From Cavia porcellus (taxonomy: Eukaryota; Chordata; Mammalia; Rodentia; Caviidae), in NCBI RefSeq assembly GCF_034190915.1, contig NW_026947484.1, positions 74,727,482 through 74,791,481 of the forward strand: a stretch of 64,000 bases of DNA. The letters are read 5' to 3'. A program made the translations under genes and the position numbers. Positions 57,432 to 64,000 of this stretch are shown piece by piece; position 1 is the first letter of the stretch; the number at the start of each line of letters is the position of its first letter. The notes beneath the pieces were generated by a model. The model had not been told where the DNA came from, ran no database searches, and saw only the letters and a list, made by a program, of their open reading frames with translations.

Positions 57432-59825
57432 TTACACTAGGGAGACAATATGGTATTTACACATGTAAGTTTGATTTATTTCACTTATGAGTATGGTCTC
57501 AAGTCGCATCCATTTATTTATAAAAGCCTCAAAGTGTTCTTTCCATTTTCTGAGATCCTCTTCGATTTCTATTTTCAGAGTACTGTAATTTTCACTGAAT
57601 AGATCTTTTACTTCATTTGTTAGATTGATTCCTAAGTAGTTCATTTTATTGGATGCTGTTGTGATGGGTGTTGTTTCTCTTATTTTTCTCTCAGTGAATT
57701 TGTTGTTTGTGTATAAGAATGCTATTGATTTTGAGTGTAGACTTTATATCCAGCTACATTACTGAATTTGGTTATTACATCTGGAAGTCTTTCGATGGAG
57801 TTTTGGGGGTCTTCTATGTAAAGTATCCTGTCATCTGCAAATAATCATAATTTAACTTCGTCCTTTCTTATCTTATTCTTTTTATTTCTCCCTCTTTTCT
57901 AATTGCTCTGGCTAGTGTTTTAAATAGCACTATATTGAATAGGGGTAGTGATAGTGGACAGCCTTGTCTTGTTCCTGATTTTAGAGTAAAAGCTTTCAGT
58001 TTCTGACCATTTAATATGATGCTGACTGTTGGTTTGTCATAGATGGCTTCTATCAGATTGAGGTAGAGACCACCTATTTGGATTTTCTGTGGGGTTCTTA
58101 TCGTGAATGAGTGTTAGACTTTATCAAAATCTTTTTCTGCATCTATTGAAATGATCATGTGATTCTTACCTGTGGTTCTATTGATATAATGTATTCTACT
58201 TACTGATTTGTGAATGTTGAACCATCCCTGCATTCCTAGGGTGAATCCCACTTGATAGTGGTGTATACTCTTCTTGATGACTTACTGCATTCTATTTGCC
58301 AGTATTTTATTACGGATTTTTGCATCTATGTTCATTGGGGAGATTGGCCTGTAGCTCTCTTTTTTGATTCGGTTTTTATTTAGTTTTGGTATTAAGGTAA
58401 TACTTGCTTCCAGGAATGACTTAGGGAGAATTGCTTCCCTTTCAATTTCATTGAAGAGTTTGAGGAGTACTGGCATTAAGTCTTTCTTGCATGTCTTGTA
58501 GAATTCAGAAGTGAATCCATCAGCACTTGGGCTTTTCTTTGTTGGTAAGTTTCTAATTACATTTTGAATTTTATTAACTGAAATTGGATTATTCAGCAGT
58601 TTTACATCTTCTTGGTTCAAGTTTGGTAATTCGTGTGTTTCTAGGAATCTGTCCATTTCTTTTGGGTTATCAAACCTATGAGAGTAAAGATTTTTAAAGT
58701 AAGTATTGATGATCTTTGGTATTTCCACAGGATCTGTTGTGATTTTGCACTTTTCATTCCTTATTGCATGAATTTGTTTTTTCTTTCCTTTCTTAAAATA
58801 AGAATGGTTAGTGACCTATCAATTTTATTTATTCTTTCAAGGAACCAACTCTGATTCATTAATTCTTTGTATTGTTTTCTTAATCTCTATTGCATTGATT
58901 TCTGCTCTGATCTGTATAACTTCCTCCCTTCTTTTGGCATTGGGCTTGACTTGCTCTTCTTTTTCTAGCTGTTTGAGATATAGCATAAGATTTTTGTGTG
59001 TGTGTTTGTTCTGTTTTCCTGATGTGGGAATTCACTGCAATAAATTTCCCTCTGAGGCCTGCTTCCATTGCATCCCATAGTTTCCAGTAAGTTGTATTTG
59101 TATTTTGATTTACTTGTAGATATTGTTTAATTTCTTCTCTCATTTCTTGTGACCCATTGATTGTTCAGAAGTGTGTTACTTAGTTTCTGTATGTTTATGG
59201 AGTTTTTCTAATTTCTTTTGTCATTAATGTCCAGTTTTACAGCACTATATCAGACTATGCATGGAATAATTTCAGTTCTTTTGCATTTAGTTAAGCATGT
59301 TCTATGGGCTAGTATATGGTCTATTTTAGAGAATGTCCCATGTGAAGCTGAGAAGAATTTATATTCTGTTGTTGGGCGGAACACTGTACACATCTATTAA
59401 GTCCATTTGGTCACAAGTTTGATTCAGTTATTTCTTTGCTGATTTATTGCCTCATTGATCTGTCTCTTTGTGTCAATGGGGTGTTAAGGTCTCCTGTTAC
59501 AATTGTGTTGTTGCTTATTTGATTTTTCATTTCTATTAATATTTGTTTTATATAGCTGGGTGCCCCCATATTTGATACATGTATATTTAAGATTGTTATC
59601 TCTTCCTCTAACCAGTGTGTAGTGACCTTCTTTATCTCTTTTGATCGTTCTTGGTTTGAAGTTCACATTGTCTGCAAACAGAATAGCTACCCCTGCTTTT
59701 TTCTGGGTTCCTATTGCATGAAGTATTGTTTTCCATCCTTTGATTTTCAATCCATGAATTTCTTTTTGGATTAGTTGTGCCTTTCTTGTATACAGCATAT
59801 GGTTGGATGTTGTTTCTTGATCCAT
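57432..59825 (-). pseudogene. Broken L1 ORF2 (endonuclease-reverse transcriptase) with internal deletion
   Basis: Endonuclease sequence: LKIKGWKTILHAIGTQKKAG, VAILFADN and IKRDKEGHYTLV (59825-59484). Reverse transcriptase: ENPIS-type start KIQNVIRNLPTKKSPSADGF, EFYKT, ASITLIPK and YRPIS (58728-58282), then LPLFN and the catalytic FADD box at 57830-57841. The last open piece (57644-57432) reads NYLGINLTNEVKDLFSENYS, then jumps after RKWKE to WMRLETILISEI and KYHIVSLV, the extreme C-terminus. Several hundred residues, including the Cys-rich region, are therefore missing. Stops and frameshifts are frequent. Confidence 0.88.
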
Positions 59826-59947
59826 TCTGTCAGTTTATTTCTTTTAATTGGTAAATTGAGGCCATTTACATTATATATACTGATATATATTGGTTTATTT
59901 TTGTCATGTTATCTTTCTGCTGTTGGTTCTTTATGTTTCCAGTGTGT

Positions 59948-60974
59948 TTAATTATTTGCACTATGTGGTGGTTTCTTTTTCTTGGTGTTCTTGAAGTCAT
60001 AGCTATTTTTATATCTGTCTAGAATATCTTTCAGTATTCTGTGCAGGGTTGGTTTGGCGGTCATGAAGTTATTCAGCTGTTCTTTGTCATGGAAGCATCT
60101 TATTTCTCCATCAATTCTGAAGGATAGTTTTGCAGGGTACATTAATCTGGGTTGGAAGTCGTTTTCTTTCAGGATTTGAAATACTTCACTCCATACTCTT
60201 CTGGATTTCATTGTTTGTTTTGAGAAGTCTGCTGTGATTCTGATGGGCTTTCCTTTATAGGTGATTTGTTTCTTTTTTCTAACAGCTTTTAATATTCTGT
60301 TCTTATGTTAAATTTCTGGGATGTTGATTATTGTATGCCTGGTATAGATTTATTTTCATTATGACTGACTGGAGTTCTATATGCTTCACTTATCTGTATG
60401 TTAGTTTCTTTTCCCATGTTTGGAAAATTTTCAGCTATTACTTCTGTAAATAGTCTTTTTATATCATTTGTGTTGTCATGTTTTTCTTTGCATCATCTTG
60501 CAACTGTTGAATTGTTATTTCCTGATTCTTGGTTATTTTTAAAAGATCTTTCCTGTTCAATAGCTGCAATCTTGTCTTCAAGGTCTGAAAATCTATCTTC
60601 ACATTCATTGAGGCAGTTTTGCCAGCTTTTGATGGAATTTTTGATTTCCTATCTATCTCTTTGAATCTGTTTCATGCATTCTAGTTCTTTCTTATATTGT
60701 TCATTCAGTGTTTCAATCATTTTGCCATGTTTATCTATTTTTTAACTATGTCTTCTTTAGATGTGTCCAGCATTTCTTTCATTATGTTTATCATTTCTAG
60801 TTTTACATGACAGTTTATTTCTGATCTGAGTTCCTTTATAGCTTCATGGAATTGTTTTTTTTTTTTTTTTTTTACTTCAGTTGCTATCATTTCAGATGTT
60901 CCAGATGTATAGCTTACATTTTCTTCTATGTCCATGTCTCCAAGGCTTGTTTGGGATGGGCTAGATGTTTGCAA
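59948..60974 (-). pseudogene. Broken L1 ORF1 of the older element
   Basis: The N-terminal part starts MQTSSPSQTSLGDMD and includes a helical SEINCHVKLEMINIMKEM segment (60974-60735). The C-terminal domain reads SRRVWSEVFQILKENDFQP, YPAKLSFRIDG and TAKPTLHRILKDIL (60211-59948). The middle is out of frame. It shares the C-terminal motif order with the intact ORF1 at 55505-56557 but is clearly a different subfamily copy. Confidence 0.85.
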
Positions 60975-61079
60975 TTGCGTTTTGCTCTTTCATTTTGTCA
61001 TGTTCCTATATTCCCCTGGGGCAGTTGAATGCAAAGTCTCAGTTGTTTCTTGGATTGAGGTTGGCTGTCTGCACTGCAG

Positions 61080-61660
61080 GGAGTTTCCCCAGTTGAGTGA
61101 GGGGCATTAGGCACTCATTACTGGGACCCTAGTGGCACTCAAAGGTGATCGAAATGGGGCAAGGGAAATGGTGGGTGGACCTTCAGCACAGCCCACGTGG
61201 CTCTCTAAAGCTCCTTAGTTTCTTGAGGTCAGTGGGCAGGGCCCTCCCAGGTTGTATGTGGTGTACAAAGGCGGAATGGTATGTGGAGTATACTGGACAG
61301 GCGGTGCACCAAAGCTCCCCAGATTCTTGGGGTTTTGGTATGGGGCCCACCAGGTTCCATGCAACATACTAAGGCTGCATGGCTAGGTGGAGTTCATGTG
61401 GAGGCCTTCAGTTTGCACCACTCAACACATGGCAGCTACTGGTTACCTGGGATTCGCTGGGCGGGGCCCAGCCAGGACCTGAGTGATGACCCAAAGGTTC
61501 CAGACTGTTTAGGGACACTGGGTGGGGCCCTTCCAGGTTCCAAGCAAAGTCCCATGGCTGCACAGGTAGATAGAGTTCACTGTAGAGGCCTTCAGTTCAC
61601 ACACAGCAGCTCCCAGCTACCTGGAGGTCCCTATACTCGTCTTAATGTAGGTTATTCCAT
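61080..61660 (-). repeat. Monomer-like tandem units in the older L1 5' UTR
   Basis: Similar motifs GGGCAGGGCCCTCCCAGGTT, TGGGGCCCACCAGGTTCC, GGGCGGGGCCCAGCCAGGA and GGGTGGGGCCCTTCCAGGTT begin near 61234, 61341, 61459 and 61520. GGCCTTCAGTTTGCACC and GGCCTTCAGTTCACAC also recur. Spacing is about 107, 118 and 61 bp, the last unit being partial. Rodent L1 promoters are often built of such monomers. Confidence 0.6.
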
Positions 61661-62417
61661 ATGGGAAAAAAAAATCATCCTGTGTAGCATAGTAGAAAGG
61701 CACAAATGAGTGTGCAGATTTTACGGTTGGGCAAAATCAAGTGTAGACTGCTTCTTACAGTGGGATATATATAGTCACAAAAATAATTACATGGGAAAAA
61801 ATTCCAGATTAAATTGTTTGGGTTCGTTATAAAGCAGTGGGTAAAATAAAACACTAATTGTATTGAAACAAAATTTCCAAAATCTCATTTCCAGTCAGCA
61901 GGACCAATCTTTCTTGGTGAACATGTCTAAAAATATTTGGAAAAATGCTGAAAGTTTATTTTTTCAAGGCAGGAAAGGGAGAAAGTCTTCGAAATAGTTT
62001 AAGATAAAAAATAAACTGATAAAGCCTGGTGAGGTTGCACACTCCTGTAATCCGAGTACTCAGGAGGCTGAGGTAGGAGTATTGTTGTAAGTTCAAGACC
62101 AGCCCAAGGCCAGCATGAACCACAGAGTGAGACCCTGTTTCAAAAATAAAATAAGTAGAAAATAAAAACTAAACAGCTATCTCACTTCTTGTCAGCAGCA
62201 TCATAGTTCCACTGCAGTGAACACACGTTGAGCAATGTGCTGGAATAATACAACTGATAAAATAGAATTATGAATGCAGAAGTCTTTGAGGAATAAAGAT
62301 AAATAAATACGTATGCAATGTATTTCCACTCCTGAGAAACTTTAAAATTAGGTGACCACATCTCTAAAGAGCAGGTAAAATCCGGTTGTAGTGGTCTCTG
62401 AAATCTATAATCCTAGC
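61661..62417. other. Spacer between the older L1 and the Tigger relic
   Basis: AT-rich sequence of no recognised class except for a B1 SINE at 62022-62145. Confidence 0.6.
62022..62145 (+). mobile_element. B1 SINE
   Basis: AGCCTGGTGAGGTTGCACAC, CCTGTAATCCGAGTACTCAG, GAGGCTGAGGTAGGAGTATT and GAGTGAGACCCTGTTTCAAA. Complete, moderately diverged. Confidence 0.9.
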
Positions 62418-62419
62418 TA

Positions 62420-64000
62420 CAGTAAGTCCTCATCTTACTAATATGAGGGTTGCAGACTATCATAGATACAAATGAATTAACGAACATTTGTAGATGTGAA
62501 CAAATTGCAGAAGTAGCTCTCATGTCTGCTGGGCATCGTCACAGTTGTGCTGCCGTGTGTCTACTGTACAGTGTGGTAGTGTACAGTAGTGCAGTGCTGA
62601 GAGCCCAGGATGTCCGGAAGCAAAAAGAAAAGCAGTGGTGATGCACAGGAGACTGCTGAGAAGCACAAAGCAATAATTATGGAAACAATAAAAATAATTG
62701 AAAGATTGGACCAAGGCAAAGAGATGGTACACATCTCTTATTCTTACAACATGAATCATTCAAGCATTGGTGGATTTCTAGAGAACAAGGACAAGATCAT
62801 GGAGCATGTGAGTCTGCTGTGCCAGTGAAGTGAACAATAATGGTGAAAAAGTGTGATACAGTGATAGAGGAGATGGAGAAACTTCTCAGTGTGGATACAG
62901 GACCAACATCTGCATCAAGTCCACTCAGTGTAATGCATGGTCAAGACAAAACTCAAAACCTGTTTGAAGACAAAGAGAAAAATGGAGTAAGCAGGGTGCA
63001 TCTTTTACTACCAATGTTGGATAGATTAGCAGAGTCAAAGCTAAGTCTAAACTTCGCATCATGAAAATAAGAGGTGAGGCTATGAGTGCAGATACTGTAG
63101 TTCCCAAGAATATCCAGCAACATTTAGAGAAGTTATTGATGAAGATGCTTATTTATGCCAACAAGTCTTTAATGTCAATGAGACATCCTGGAGGAAGACG
63201 CCAGAACAGTAAAGACAAGAAGTTGATGCCAAGATCTAAAGCAGCAAGTAACAGACTTAGTCTGTTTTTTGATGGCAATGCTTCCAGCGATATGGACCTA
63301 AAGCCTCTCTTAGTTTTCCATTCAGAGAACCTAAGAGCCCTCAAAAATGTAGCCAAGGGCTTTCTATCTGTTGTGTGGAAGAGTGATTCCAAACTGTGGG
63401 TTACACAGACCATCTTCCAGGACTGGTTTTTCCACCACTTTATCCCAGAGATAGAGAAATACTCCTTGGAGGAAGATAGCCCATTCAACATTCTTTTACT
63501 GCTTCACAGTTCACCAGGTCACCCCAATTCATGGATGGCTTTCATCCCAAAGTAGTGTGTCTGCCACTGAATACTATGGCACCCATACAACCTGAGTTAC
63601 TACAGCTTTCTATGCATGAGAAGCTTTAAAAATATTATTTACATCATACCTGTGTCAGGCAGTGAAGGCAACTGATGAAACAGAAGCAACCTTGCAACAG
63701 TTTATAAGAATTGTAACTCCTATAAGGCCATAAAAAACATTAACTTTGGTAGGCACAAGAGTTCAACTGTCACAATGAATGGGGGTTGAAAGAATCTTTG
63801 CCCAGTTTGATCATAAAGTTTATAGATTGAGAAGCTGGTCAGGAGTCCAAAGAGGTCCTCAACAGCTCAATGACCCTCAGCAAAAAGTTGGAGCTATGTC
63901 TGCAAGAGGACAACTTCCCTGAGTTTACTGTGCAACATGAGGAGCTCGCGAATGAGGACCTGATGGAATGGGAGGCCCAGTGAAAAGTTGAAGCACTCCA
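62420..64000 (+). mobile_element. Tigger/pogo-type DNA transposon relic, runs off the window
   Basis: Begins at a terminal-inverted-repeat-like CAGTAAGTCCTCATCTTAC preceded by TA (62418-62419), the target dinucleotide of Tc1/mariner-type elements. Transposase remnants follow in shifting + frames: a Tigger N-terminus (MSGSKKKSSGDAQETAEK, 62610), a helix-turn-helix region (SSIGGFLENKDKIMEH), a DDE core (63061-63555) and a C-terminal ELANEDLMEWEAQ near 63950. The far terminal repeat is outside the window. Confidence 0.85.
62610..64000 (+). pseudogene. Tigger transposase pseudogene, inactive
   Basis: At least three frame changes break the gene (open pieces 62610-62828, 62840-63064, 63061-63555, with more beyond). 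The DDE core is recognisable from GNASSDMDLKPLLVFHSENL and RALKNVAKG. In the region of the first catalytic Asp, a shifted frame reads FNVNET (AAT at 63177-63179) where the family has FNVDET. The second catalytic site reads LLHSSPGHP (CAC at 63505-63507) where the family has IDNAPGHP. Both Asp residues are therefore replaced and the enzyme could not work even without the frameshifts. Confidence 0.82.

Larger units (their letters stand above)
57310..61660 (-). mobile_element. Older LINE-1, broken, with internal ORF2 deletion
   Basis: On the minus strand: a GC-richer 5' UTR with repeated GGGCC units (about 61660-61080), ORF1 remnants (60974-59948), ORF2 endonuclease (59825 downward) and reverse transcriptase (58728-57644), and a 3' end near 57310 marked by T-rich sequence on +. 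Frameshifts and stops interrupt both reading frames. The HAL1-like element abuts its 3' tail in the same orientation. Confidence 0.88.

Overview
This window is mammalian nuclear DNA from a rodent. Introns are long with GT-AG junctions, a CpG-rich promoter is present, and SINEs are frequent. The SINEs are of two rodent kinds: 7SL-derived B1 monomers and tRNA-Ala-derived ID elements. The ID copies here (start GGGGCTGGGGATTTAGCTCAGCGGCAT, split by me only as a family label; tail GGTACCAATAAAAAGG) look to me like those of hystricognath rodents (guinea pig, chinchilla, mole-rats) rather than mouse, rat or squirrel. That lineage call is an inference from remembered repeat families.

One complete protein-coding gene is present on the + strand: PTAR1. 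PTAR1 is the alpha-type subunit of protein geranylgeranyltransferase type III. Its seven coding exons lie at 4801-4886, 12792-12961, 21492-21558, 30216-30320, 32145-32358, 40545-40849 and 42932-43274. They join in frame to 1290 nt (429 codons plus TGA), with consensus GT and AG at every junction. The start codon sits in a CpG island (about 4400-5080) that carries ETS-, NRF1- and YY1-like motifs. Downstream of the stop lies a long AT-rich stretch, poor in repeats, that probably holds the 3' UTR.

Layout: 1-4400 is intergenic DNA with a few SINEs and an unidentified GC-richer repeat-like block. 4400-43274 is PTAR1, with introns holding B1, ID, MIR and L1 relics. 43275 to about 53300 is 3' UTR plus downstream sequence, with ID copies and a DNA-transposon relic. 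About 53380-57310 is a minus-strand LINE-1-related element with a CpG-rich 5' UTR and an intact 350-codon ORF1. It has no ORF2: a roughly 150-bp degenerate tandem array of about 2 kb follows ORF1 directly. This is the layout expected of a half-L1 (HAL1) element. About 57310-61660 is an older, broken minus-strand L1 with monomer-like 5' UTR repeats, ORF1 remnants and an ORF2 that lost its middle. 62420-64000 is a decayed Tigger/pogo-type DNA transposon that runs off the window.

The most interesting object is the ORF1-only element with its tandem array. Smaller curiosities are a pair of near-identical 50-bp segments 1.8 kb apart, an exon-like island downstream of PTAR1, and a probable minus-strand retrocopy in intron 2.
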